Origin: Cerasicoccus frondis
GTDB taxonomy: Bacteria > Verrucomicrobiota > Verrucomicrobiia > Opitutales > Cerasicoccaceae
Reading direction: 5' to 3'
Assembly (NCBI GenBank): GCA_031296915.1
Contig: JAVDPC010000004.1
Span: 124,001-188,000 of the forward strand
Length of the DNA: 64,000 nucleotides
The position numbers and the translations under genes were made by a program. The notes below the pieces were generated by a model. The model was not told where the DNA came from, did no database searches, and was given only the letters and a program-made list of their open reading frames with translations. Shown piece by piece: positions 27,125-34,906 of the stretch. Numbering within the stretch: the stretch's first letter is position 1; each line of letters opens with the position of its first letter.

Positions 27125-29290
27125 TTAGGCGCGGGCTGGCTTGTATCCGCTGCCCTCGGTGATCGCCTTGAGCACGCTATTCGGAACCTGCTCAAAACAA
27201 AGTGGTTGCATACTGTAGTCTGCACGCCCCTTGGAAAGGGAACGCACATCGGTGGCGTATCCGAACATCGTTTCCAGCGGCACCTTCGCGTCAATGACGG
27301 CCAGGTTGGTCTTGGATTCAATGCCTTGGATCTGACCGCGACGACGGTTGATGTCGCCCACGATATCGCCTTGGTATTCGTCCGGCACATTCACTTCCAC
27401 TTCCATGATGGGTTCGAGCAGAACGGGTCCTGCCTTATCCATCGCGTCGCGGAAGGCGAAAATGCCAGCCATTTTAAATGCCATTTCGGAAGAATCGACT
27501 TCGTGGAACGAGCCGTCCACAATCGTCGCCTTCCAATCCACCACCGGATAACCGGCGATGGTGCCCGATTGAGCTGCTTCCTTAATGCCATCGCTGAAGG
27601 GCTTGATGTATTCCTTCGGGATGGTTCCGCCAACGATCGCATTAACGACTTCAATGCCCTTGCCCTGCTCTTGGGGCTCAAGCTTGATGATGCCGTGGCC
27701 GTATTGGCCCTTACCACCCGACTGGCGGACAAACTTGCCCTCGCCGTCAGCGGCATGCGTAATCGTTTCGCGGTAGGAAATCTGCGGTTTGCCAGCTTCG
27801 GCTTCGACCTTGAACTCGCGGAATAAACGGTCGCGAATAATTTCGAGGTGGAGCTCGCCCATGCCAGAAATGATCGTCTGGCCGGTTTCTTCGTTGCTGG
27901 AAACCTTGAAAGTCGGGTCTTCGTCAGCGAGGCGCTGGAGCCCCATGGAAAGTTTTTCCTGGTCGGCCTTGGTGTTCGGCTCGATGGACATCGAGATAAC
28001 TGGGTCCGGGAACGAGGGCGGCTCAAGCACGAGGGGGGAGTCCTTGGCGCAAAGCGTGTCACCTGTGACGACTTCCTTGACGCCAACCAGAGCGCAAATA
28101 TCGCCTGAGTAAGCCACATCGATGTCTTCACGGGCGTCAGCCTTCATCACCATGAGGCGGGAAATACGCTCAGACTTGCGGGTGCGCGGATTGTAAAGCT
28201 GGTCGCCCTTGCGAAGCGCACCGCGATACATGCGGAAGAAAACCAGTTTGCCGCCCGTAAACTTGTCGTTCATCAGCTTGAACGCGAGACCGGCGGGCTT
28301 GCCAGCGTCATCAGCCTTGATGGCTTCGATTTCGCGTTCGCCATCTTCGTCGTGCGCCGGCATGGGCTTCACGTCAAGCGGGCTGGGAAGGTAGTCCACC
28401 ACGGCGTCCATGAGCATTTGCACGCCCTTGTTCTTGAACGCAGAACCGGGGATGACCGCCATGAAATCGAGGCTCATTGTCGCTTTGCGGATGGCAGAAC
28501 GGATGAGATTCGGGCTAATAGCCTCGCCTTCGAGATACTTCTCGGCGAGCGCGTCGTCGAAATCGCACAGGGCCTCGATCAGCTTTTCGCGATGGGCTTC
28601 AGCCTGTTCGATTTCTTCGGCGGAAATTTCTTCCCAGTTGAAAGTGATGCCAGTTTCGTCAGACGGATCATAAACCGCCGCTTTCATGCGGACGAGGTCG
28701 ATCAGGCCGCGAAGTTGGTCTTCAGCGCCGATTGGCAGACAGATCGGGTGGGCATTGCCACCGAGCTTTTCGCGAATGGAGTCAACCGCCGCAAAAAAGT
28801 CGGCCCCCGTCCGGTCCATCTTATTGACGAACGCGATGCGGGGGACGTGGTATTTGTCCATCTGACGCCAAACGGTCTCGGACTGTGGCTGGACGCCTGC
28901 GACTGCGCAAAATACACCGACGGCGCCATCGAGCACGCGGAGGGAACGCTCGACTTCTGCGGTGAAGTCCACGTGCCCGGGGGTGTCGATGATATTAATC
29001 TGCTGCTCAATGCCAGCAAAGTCACCGTCCTTGGTGGTCCAATGACAGGAAATAGCGGCGGAGGTGATCGTGATGCCACGCTCGCGCTCCTGCTCCATCC
29101 AGTCCGTTACGGCCGTGCCGTCATGAACTTCGCCCGCCTTGTGCACCACGCCCGAGTAGAGCAAGATGCGTTCAGTGGTGGTCGTCTTCCCTGCGTCGAT
29201 GTGCGCAGCGATGCCAATGTTCCGCGTATACTCAAGCGCGTACTTCCGATCGGAAGCATTCGCTGGAGACAACTGGAGCGTGGTGGACAT
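27125..29290 (-). CDS. fusA: Elongation factor G
   Basis: EF-G is the GTPase driving translocation and, with RRF, ribosome recycling. The 721-residue protein has the G motifs [17 protein letters not shown] and NKMDRTGAD, and the C-terminal domains with [20 protein letters not shown] and [19 protein letters not shown]. It is a single full-length copy in str order (rpsL-rpsG-fusA) with no sign of the shorter mitochondrial-type EF-G. Confidence 0.98.
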   Translation of the reverse strand: MSTTLQLSPANASDRKYALEYTRNIGIAAHIDAGKTTTTERILLYSGVVHKAGEVHDGTAVTDWMEQERERGITITSAAISCHWTTKDGDFAGIEQQINIIDTPGHVDFTAEVERSLRVLDGAVGVFCAVAGVQPQSETVWRQMDKYHVPRIAFVNKMDRTGADFFAAVDSIREKLGGNAHPICLPIGAEDQLRGLIDLVRMKAAVYDPSDETGITFNWEEISAEEIEQAEAHREKLIEALCDFDDALAEKYLEGEAISPNLIRSAIRKATMSLDFMAVIPGSAFKNKGVQMLMDAVVDYLPSPLDVKPMPAHDEDGEREIEAIKADDAGKPAGLAFKLMNDKFTGGKLVFFRMYRGALRKGDQLYNPRTRKSERISRLMVMKADAREDIDVAYSGDICALVGVKEVVTGDTLCAKDSPLVLEPPSFPDPVISMSIEPNTKADQEKLSMGLQRLADEDPTFKVSSNEETGQTIISGMGELHLEIIRDRLFREFKVEAEAGKPQISYRETITHAADGEGKFVRQSGGKGQYGHGIIKLEPQEQGKGIEVVNAIVGGTIPKEYIKPFSDGIKEAAQSGTIAGYPVVDWKATIVDGSFHEVDSSEMAFKMAGIFAFRDAMDKAGPVLLEPIMEVEVNVPDEYQGDIVGDINRRRGQIQGIESKTNLAVIDAKVPLETMFGYATDVRSLSKGRADYSMQPLCFEQVPNSVLKAITEGSGYKPARA

Positions 29291-29341
29291 TGCTGGAAAA
29301 GGTCAAAGAACAGGGAAAAAGTGGGCCGAAAAGCCGCAAGA

Positions 29342-29815
29342 TCACCAACGAAGGTGAGCAAAGGCGCGGTTAGCCTGCGCCATCTTGTGGGTCTCTTCTT
29401 TCTTCTTCACAACGCCACCAGTGTTATTGTAGGCGTCGATAATTTCTTGAGCGAGGGCTTCGCGCATCGGCACGCCCTTGCGCTTCTTGGCGGCGTCAAC
29501 CATCCAACGGAAAGCGAGGCTCTGCTGGCGCTCGTAAGTAATTTCAACCGGCACCTGATAGGTGGCGCCGCCAACACGGCGGGACTTGACTTCAAGCTTC
29601 GGGCGGACGTTTTCCAAGGCGCCAAGCAGCAGATCAATCGGGTCGCCCTTTTCGAGCTTTTCCGAGACGCGCTCAAAGGCACTGTAAACGATGCGCTCAG
29701 CAACGGACTTCTTACCGCGCTGCATAACGAGGTTGATCAGGCCGGCAACCAGCTGGCTTTGATAACGGGGATCGACGGGGACATCCCGCTTTACGGCTCT
29801 ACGACGACGTGACAT
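29342..29815 (-). CDS. rpsG: 30S ribosomal protein S7
   Basis: S7 organises the 30S head. The 157-residue protein starts [20 protein letters not shown] and has [20 protein letters not shown] and [20 protein letters not shown]. It is 20 bases after rpsL. Confidence 0.97.
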   Translation of the reverse strand: MSRRRRAVKRDVPVDPRYQSQLVAGLINLVMQRGKKSVAERIVYSAFERVSEKLEKGDPIDLLLGALENVRPKLEVKSRRVGGATYQVPVEITYERQQSLAFRWMVDAAKKRKGVPMREALAQEIIDAYNNTGGVVKKKEETHKMAQANRAFAHLRW

Positions 29816-29835
29816 GGTGGTTTCTTAAAAAGGGT

Positions 29836-30216
29836 TTACTTCTTTTCCTTAGGACGCTTCACGCCATACTTGGAGCGGCTGCGGCGACGCTTCTCAACGC
29901 CTTGGCAGTCCAGAGCGCCACGGACGATGTGGTAGCGGACGCCGGGAAGGTCCTTAACACGACCGCCACGAACAAGCACAACACTGTGCTCCTGAAGGCT
30001 GTGACCTTCGTCCGGGATGTAGGCGATGACTTCGTAGCCGTTGGTGAGGCGAACCTTCGCAACCTTACGGATAGCGGAGTTCGGTTTCTTCGGGGTGCGG
30101 GTCATGACCTGCACGCATACGCCACGACGAAACGGATTGCTGGCCATGGCCGGCGATTTCGACTTGGTCTTCTGCAGAACGCGTGGGTTCCGGACGAGCT
30201 GATTAATTGTAGGCAT
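29836..30216 (-). CDS. rpsL: 30S ribosomal protein S12
   Basis: S12 monitors decoding at the A site. The ATG at 30216 ([20 protein letters not shown]) gives 126 residues; the frame is open further upstream but only this start fits the family. The streptomycin-site motifs [20 protein letters not shown] and [13 protein letters not shown] are intact. It is the first gene of the cluster. Confidence 0.97.
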   Translation of the reverse strand: MPTINQLVRNPRVLQKTKSKSPAMASNPFRRGVCVQVMTRTPKKPNSAIRKVAKVRLTNGYEVIAYIPDEGHSLQEHSVVLVRGGRVKDLPGVRYHIVRGALDCQGVEKRRRSRSKYGVKRPKEKK

Positions 30217-30308
30217 TGAAAAAAGGTGGTTTTCCAGGAAAAGAAAAGACCCGCCGAAGCCAAAACACACATGTGCCTGAACCAGCGGGATTTCAGGGAA
30301 AGGGGGCG

Positions 30309-30336
30309 AGACTACGCTTCGCATGCTGCAATGCAA
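30309..30336 (-). promoter_or_regulatory. Candidate promoter of the ribosomal cluster
   Basis: On the minus strand TTGCAT (30336-30331) and TAGTCT (30314-30309) are separated by 16 bases and lie about 95 bases before the rpsL start. It is the best sigma-70-like pair I see in the 381-base gap, but the -10 is imperfect. Confidence 0.35.
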
Positions 30337-30480
30337 GCGCTTTTTTTGAAAAATTTATGGTTTTTCAGGGGTTTTCTGTCGCCACCCGAATGTAGGCTAT
30401 ATCCCTACCTCAACTCGCCGCTGAGGCAAGCGTGAAACTGGGCAAAGTAGACGTAAACTGCCCGGGATTACCTTAACCAA

Positions 30481-30533
30481 GCGATTTTTTGCCTAAAATC
30501 GCGAATAAACCGTAAATTAGGAGCGTTAAACGC
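30481..30533. repeat. Two inverted repeats upstream of the small plus-strand gene
   Basis: In the otherwise empty gap 30217-30597, GCGATTTT (30481-30488) pairs perfectly with AAAATCGC (30495-30502) around a six-base loop. GCGTT-A-AACGC lies at 30523-30533, just before an AT-rich atatata tract. They may be control sites or a stem-loop; nothing else is evident apart from the promoter candidate facing rpsL. Confidence 0.45.
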
Positions 30534-30597
30534 ATATATAAACTTAGAGAATGAACTTTTAGGCCGATCACTTTACTAAGAGAGATAAAGCACCCCA

Positions 30598-30822
30598 ATG
30601 TCACCCCACCGCAACAGTTCAGCCAAGCAGCGCAACGACTCTTCGTTCGACATCAGTCGCTCCAGCTTTTTCCAGTTTCTGAAAGAAGAACGCGACGAAA
30701 TCCGCCGACTCCACGCAGATGAATGCGCGCGCGCCGGCGAGGAAGTCGACATCCATGCAGCCCTGCACACTTGGTTCCAGCGTCGCCGCTGGGAATGGGC
30801 AGACCGCAAGAGCCGATCCTAG
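30598..30822 (+). CDS. Small hypothetical protein
   Basis: A 74-residue soluble, charged protein. After a ~20-residue Ser/Arg-rich start comes a helical stretch with FLKEERDEIRRLHADECARA and a Trp/Arg-rich end (HTWFQRRRWEWADRKSRS). I recall short proteins of this pattern (EIxxxxxxExxxAGxxxxxxxAxxxW) being common in proteobacteria and PVC genomes, without known function. It stands alone ahead of an arylsulfotransferase-like gene. Confidence 0.55.
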   Translation: MSPHRNSSAKQRNDSSFDISRSSFFQFLKEERDEIRRLHADECARAGEEVDIHAALHTWFQRRRWEWADRKSRS

Positions 30823-30935
30823 AGATAGCCTGCGCCACCCCATTCGTGGAAACGGAAAGCTTACCCGTTGACCACCCGTAGTTTCCCTGAATACTGAGCG
30901 CCCATGCAACGAATCATCGGGGGAAGGGCCGAACA

Positions 30936-32264
30936 ATGAAACTCGTGCAGTGGCTTGCCATCTGTTTTCTAATTGGGCTAATCGCGTTTCTGACCGGCAT
31001 CGTGATTATGGAGACCAAAAGCTGGCCATACAGCGTCGTGCAGGAGATTACCACCTGGGCCGACGGCCACGCCGAAGAAGAATCCTCCATTCTGGAGAAA
31101 GTGGTCAACGACCTCGACATCGAGCCAGCGCGACTCATCACCGAGGTCGACTGGGCGCCCTACGAAAACCTCGATTTTAAGGAAGTTACCATCCCCAACC
31201 GACGCTCACGAGCCGAGAAGCCATTGGTCTATGTGTCGCCCAACGCCCCCAAGGGCTACCGCATCATCCATGGTTCGTTTGACTTCGAAAACGGCTTGCA
31301 TGGAGCCATCCTGCTCGACGCCGAGGGCAACTGCATCCACCAATGGACGATCAACCTCAAGGAGCTGGACCACCGCTCGATCTCTGCCGACTCCACTTTT
31401 CCTCACGGCTTCGCCATCCTCCCCGACGGCTCAATCATCACCGCTTTCGACAGTCTCTACCACGGCATCCTGCGCCTGGACAAGGACAGCAACATCGTTT
31501 GGGCCAATCCCGGCAATTATCACCACACCATCTCCCCCGATGACGAGGGGGGCCTCTGGACATTTAAAGTTTACGACCTAGTGCGGCTTTCAGCTGATAC
31601 TGGTGAGGTGCTGGAACAAATCGAGTATCGCAAGGAAATGCTCCCAGCCAATATGAGCGATACGGACCTGTTTGGCGTGCCCACGGTCGATTCACCCCGC
31701 GGCTCCGCCATGCCCCAGGGAGACCCCCTGCATCCTAACGACGTGGAGCCCCTCCCCCCCGAGTTGGCCGAAGCCTTCCCCATGTTTCAGGCTGGCGACC
31801 TCCTCGTGAGCTACCGGGACTTGAATCTCGTCTGCGTCTTCGACCGCGAAACCCACGAAATCAAGTGGTGGCGCGTGGGGTTCGCCCGTCGCCAGCATGA
31901 TCCCGACTGGCAGCCCGATGGGCTGATCTCTGTCTTCGACAACAACATGCACCGCGGACCGGCGCGCATTGTCACCATCGATCCGGAGACTTATGACGTC
32001 GAAACGCTGGTCGACGGTGAGGAGATTCAATTCAAGAGCTGGCACCGAGGCAAACACCAGATCACAGAAGCAGGCAACGTGCTCGTCACCTCCTCCGTGC
32101 AAGGGCGAGTTTTCGAAATAACGCCCGATGGTGAAATCGTATTTGAATTCCTCAATCGCTACGAAGACAACCGCATGCTGTCCGTTTCCGAAGCCATTTG
32201 GCTGCCCTCAGATTACTTCGACGCGGGCGTGTTTCCACCCGCCGCGCCAGAGACTGCGGAGTAG
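30936..32264 (+). CDS. Arylsulfotransferase-like beta-propeller protein, membrane-anchored
   Basis: A 442-residue protein with one N-terminal membrane helix (about 5-25) and an exported domain. It resembles the arylsulfotransferase (ASST/Arylsulfotran_2) family: repeated blade motifs include FPHGFAILPDGSIITAFDS, LHPNDVEPLPPELAEAF and the C-terminal QPDGLISVFDNNMHRGPARI. The family propeller would use histidines for sulfuryl transfer from phenolic sulfates; H residues are present in the FPHG and LHPND motifs, but activity cannot be inferred. A GGGGGAAGGG-type binding site precedes the ATG. Its 3' end is 5 bases from the convergent small membrane protein gene. Confidence 0.8.
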   Translation: MKLVQWLAICFLIGLIAFLTGIVIMETKSWPYSVVQEITTWADGHAEEESSILEKVVNDLDIEPARLITEVDWAPYENLDFKEVTIPNRRSRAEKPLVYVSPNAPKGYRIIHGSFDFENGLHGAILLDAEGNCIHQWTINLKELDHRSISADSTFPHGFAILPDGSIITAFDSLYHGILRLDKDSNIVWANPGNYHHTISPDDEGGLWTFKVYDLVRLSADTGEVLEQIEYRKEMLPANMSDTDLFGVPTVDSPRGSAMPQGDPLHPNDVEPLPPELAEAFPMFQAGDLLVSYRDLNLVCVFDRETHEIKWWRVGFARRQHDPDWQPDGLISVFDNNMHRGPARIVTIDPETYDVETLVDGEEIQFKSWHRGKHQITEAGNVLVTSSVQGRVFEITPDGEIVFEFLNRYEDNRMLSVSEAIWLPSDYFDAGVFPPAAPETAE

Positions 32265-32269
32265 CTGCT

Positions 32270-32560
32270 TTAAGCATTCGCTATCGCCACGAAGCAGACA
32301 CCGACCCCTACAAGAAACAGCGCCAGGGGAGCCAGAATTGCAGAAGCCACCCAGGCGCCCGCTACGCAGAAATGGCCTTTAACCCCCTGAACGATGCTGA
32401 TAATAATCGCCACAATGGCCGGACCGGCGATGAAGACCCAGAATAGATCCTGATTCCCCAAGATCAGGCCCAGCAGCGTCGCGACAAATTGCATGCCAAA
32501 AACGGTGAAAAAAATCGGCCAGAAATAGGCCTTTTCGTCTGTATCTGAGTCCTGATTCAT
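32270..32560 (-). CDS. Small three-helix membrane protein, end of the Lgt-like/radical SAM cassette
   Basis: This 96-residue protein has a charged N-terminal tail (about 1-12) and about three hydrophobic segments (roughly 13-35, 38-60, 65-95). I do not recognise the family. Its ATG overlaps the radical SAM stop by four bases (ATGA), so it is translated from the same message. This coupling suggests a role with the two genes upstream, perhaps as membrane partner, but nothing in the sequence shows what it binds. Confidence 0.75.
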   Translation of the reverse strand: MNQDSDTDEKAYFWPIFFTVFGMQFVATLLGLILGNQDLFWVFIAGPAIVAIIISIVQGVKGHFCVAGAWVASAILAPLALFLVGVGVCFVAIANA

Positions 32561-33963
32561 GACAAACTACCGATGTGGCGGGCGTTCAGAGCGTCTAGGT
32601 CGACGCCACACCCTTCGCGGTAAAAGAGGTTCATGGTTTCAAACGGGATGATTCTGCCGTCGGGATGGGCAATATGCACGCACGATTTTTTAATCCCGCG
32701 CACATCGAAATTAAACGCGTCCATGAATTCCATAATGATCACCCGGAACACATTGCGGTAGCTCAAATCCGCCGAATCACGAATCATCGGCAAGCAACAC
32801 AGTAGCTGCCGCAAATGGCCACTAGCCGACTCCGAGCTGGCTCCTGTACTAAGCATTTTCATGGCCGTCTGTCGCAGTGCTGGGTCTCGCTCAAAGATGA
32901 TCGTGTTCGCAGTTTCGTCCAGCAGACTGCCAGGGTCTATGTGCCGCGTGAGCGGTTGAAACGCTCCCCTTCCCTTCAGCCCGTATGCCATGCAGAGGTA
33001 ATCAGGATTACACGGCACCGGGATCAAATCGTCCGCATTAAACAGATCTGTCTGCTGAAGAATCTTGCGCCTTACCGCAGAAAGCGACAGCCGCTCCGTC
33101 GACGATTGCCCAGCGTCGTTGCGCCCAGCGAATTGCACAGGCTGAAACGTAACCCCACGCACACAGGGCTGTTCCACGGCAAATTCCAAGATAGCGCCCA
33201 GCTCATCATCGTTTAAATCACGTCTCACCGTCGCAACCAACGTCGTTGAGATATCGTGCTCATTCAGATGGTCCAGCGCCCGGCGCCTCACGTCAGACAA
33301 TGCCACGCCGCGCAGTGTTTTGATCGGCCCCTCACGCAAGGAGTCAAACTGCAGGTAGACCTCGAAATTCTCCTTGTAGCTCGCAAGCTGGGCTACAAAT
33401 TCAGGTTCGCGCGCCAAGCGCAAGCCATTGGTATTCAGCATTAGGTGCTTGATAGGTCGCGCTTTAGCGGCGTCCAGAATGGCGAAGAAATCCGGGTGAA
33501 TCGTCGGCTCGCCGCCACTGATTTGGATCACATCAGGCTCCCCTTCACTGGCGACAACGTTGTCCAGCATTTGCTCGATTTCCGCCAGCGAACGGTGCCT
33601 CCCCACAGTTGGTCCCGAACCAGCGTAGCAAGTTGGGCACTGGAGGTTACAACGATCAGTCACCTCGATAATCGTCAGGCAGAAGTGCTGCTCATGGTCT
33701 GGGCAAAGCCCGCAATCATATGGGCAGCCTGCCTTGATCGGCGTTTGCCACTGCATCGGCATTTCGCTGGGCTTCACATAGCTGCGACAACGCAAGAAAT
33801 ACGCGATGTCGTCGGAGATCAACACCTCCTCCACACCATGCTCAGCACAGTGCTTGCGGAGGTAGACGCGGTCGTCGCGAAATATGATTTTGGCCGGGGT
33901 GCGCACCAGACAGTTCGAGCAAATGCTGATCGTCAGGTCGTAATACGTATAACTTCGTTGCAT
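32557..33963 (-). CDS. Cysteine-rich radical SAM enzyme (MJ0619/Tes-related)
   Basis: A 468-residue radical SAM protein. The SAM cluster motif is C105-X3-C109-X2-C112 in TDRCNLQCPTCYAG, followed by the SAM-binding QISGGEPTIHPDF. An N-terminal metal-binding part has C15-X2-C18 and C39AEH (rubredoxin/zinc-ribbon-like) and a second set C80-X3-C84-X2-C87...C95 (CPYDCGLCPDHEQHFC). This architecture is known for the pterin/tetraether synthase group (MJ0619, Tes), whose members act on pterins or join lipid tails by C-C bonds. Which reaction applies here cannot be read from sequence. I chose ATG 33963 (MQRSYTYYDL); a start at 34023 is also open. It overlaps the Lgt-like gene by 31 bases and the small membrane gene by four. 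Confidence 0.9.
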   Translation of the reverse strand: MQRSYTYYDLTISICSNCLVRTPAKIIFRDDRVYLRKHCAEHGVEEVLISDDIAYFLRCRSYVKPSEMPMQWQTPIKAGCPYDCGLCPDHEQHFCLTIIEVTDRCNLQCPTCYAGSGPTVGRHRSLAEIEQMLDNVVASEGEPDVIQISGGEPTIHPDFFAILDAAKARPIKHLMLNTNGLRLAREPEFVAQLASYKENFEVYLQFDSLREGPIKTLRGVALSDVRRRALDHLNEHDISTTLVATVRRDLNDDELGAILEFAVEQPCVRGVTFQPVQFAGRNDAGQSSTERLSLSAVRRKILQQTDLFNADDLIPVPCNPDYLCMAYGLKGRGAFQPLTRHIDPGSLLDETANTIIFERDPALRQTAMKMLSTGASSESASGHLRQLLCCLPMIRDSADLSYRNVFRVIIMEFMDAFNFDVRGIKKSCVHIAHPDGRIIPFETMNLFYREGCGVDLDALNARHIGSLS

Positions 33964-34721
33964 GATCGGTAGTGGTTCAATTTTGGCAGGCAAAAAGCCA
34001 ACAGTCCGACTAGGCAGGCCCATTGGATCGCGGTTAAGCCCAATGCCATTGGAGGCGCAGGCTTGAGAAAATCAACGCCCAGACGGAATGCCAGGTAGGC
34101 GCTTAAAAACACCACGAACTGCAGACCTGATCGGCGCAAAAGCCGTTCCTCAGTCACCCAAAGCGTCGCACCCAAGAGCATCAGAAAGGCAATCTCATAG
34201 AGCGCCGTAGGATGCCGTAAAACGCCGTCGCCCTGATCCATCGCCCATGGCAATGTCGCAGGGAGGCCCGCCGTGTGGTCCGCAACCCCCGTCAGGAAGC
34301 ACCCGATTCGGCCGACGATGATGCCCGCAATCAGCGGGTAGACAAACGCGTCACCCGTCGAGCGACGCTCGCCCATTGCCAACTTCGCCAGTTCCACCGC
34401 CACCGTTGCGCCCAAGATGGCGCCCACAATCGTCTTGGTATTGTAAAGTTGCATCCAACTGGCATGCGCCCAAAGGGCTTCGACATGCTCGAGCCAGGCT
34501 AGCACTCGGGAACCAACTAAGGCCCCCGCTGCTGCCGCGAAAATGACAGCAAATCGCCTGCGATCCGCGATGACATCTGCTCGACGGCGGCGGTTCAAGT
34601 AGTAGACCCAAGCCGCCGTCTGAAATGCCAGTAACTCGAAGAGAAAATGCGCCGACACCTCATTCCCATTCAGACGAAAGGTCAGCGGGTAATCGAAGGC
34701 GATGATAGGCAAAGTTAACAT
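33933..34721 (-). CDS. Lgt-like membrane protein (prolipoprotein diacylglyceryl transferase paralogue)
   Basis: A polytopic protein of 262 residues with about seven membrane segments. It keeps late Lgt signatures: GRIGCFLTGVADH, LPWAMDQGDG and RHPTALYE. It lacks the catalytic HGG motif of true Lgt, with YNTKTIVGAILGA in its place, so it probably transfers something other than diacylglycerol to lipoproteins, or has a different acceptor. ATG 34721 is immediately preceded by a palindrome. It is the first gene of a coupled three-gene cassette. A link to lipid processing by the radical SAM partner is inference from Lgt homology and gene order. Confidence 0.8.
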   Translation of the reverse strand: MLTLPIIAFDYPLTFRLNGNEVSAHFLFELLAFQTAAWVYYLNRRRRADVIADRRRFAVIFAAAAGALVGSRVLAWLEHVEALWAHASWMQLYNTKTIVGAILGATVAVELAKLAMGERRSTGDAFVYPLIAGIIVGRIGCFLTGVADHTAGLPATLPWAMDQGDGVLRHPTALYEIAFLMLLGATLWVTEERLLRRSGLQFVVFLSAYLAFRLGVDFLKPAPPMALGLTAIQWACLVGLLAFCLPKLNHYRSCNEVIRITT

Positions 34722-34723
34722 AA

Positions 34724-34753
34724 GTGATGTGCTATTTGGTGATAACACATCAC
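34724..34753. promoter_or_regulatory. Inverted repeat directly upstream of the Lgt-like gene
   Basis: GTGATGTG (34724-34731) and CACATCAC (34746-34753) are perfect inverted repeats with a 14-base spacer, ending two bases before the ATG. They could be an operator or an RNA stem that occludes the ribosome binding site; no clear Shine-Dalgarno lies in between. Confidence 0.5.
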
Positions 34754-34906
34754 ATGCCAATTCAATTCAATAAAATCCTAAAACATTAATTAACAGAATC
34801 TTAAGGAATTAAAAATCTTTCAACACACCAAAAAGCACTCTGTCACCCAGCCATTTAATGATGGCTAATCAGCCTTCATGGACAATTAATGCACAATCGC
34901 CCTGTA

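Noticed and set aside
28352..29812. 486-residue plus-strand frame opposite fusA and rpsG
   Set aside because: fusA and rpsG motifs are unambiguous on the minus strand.
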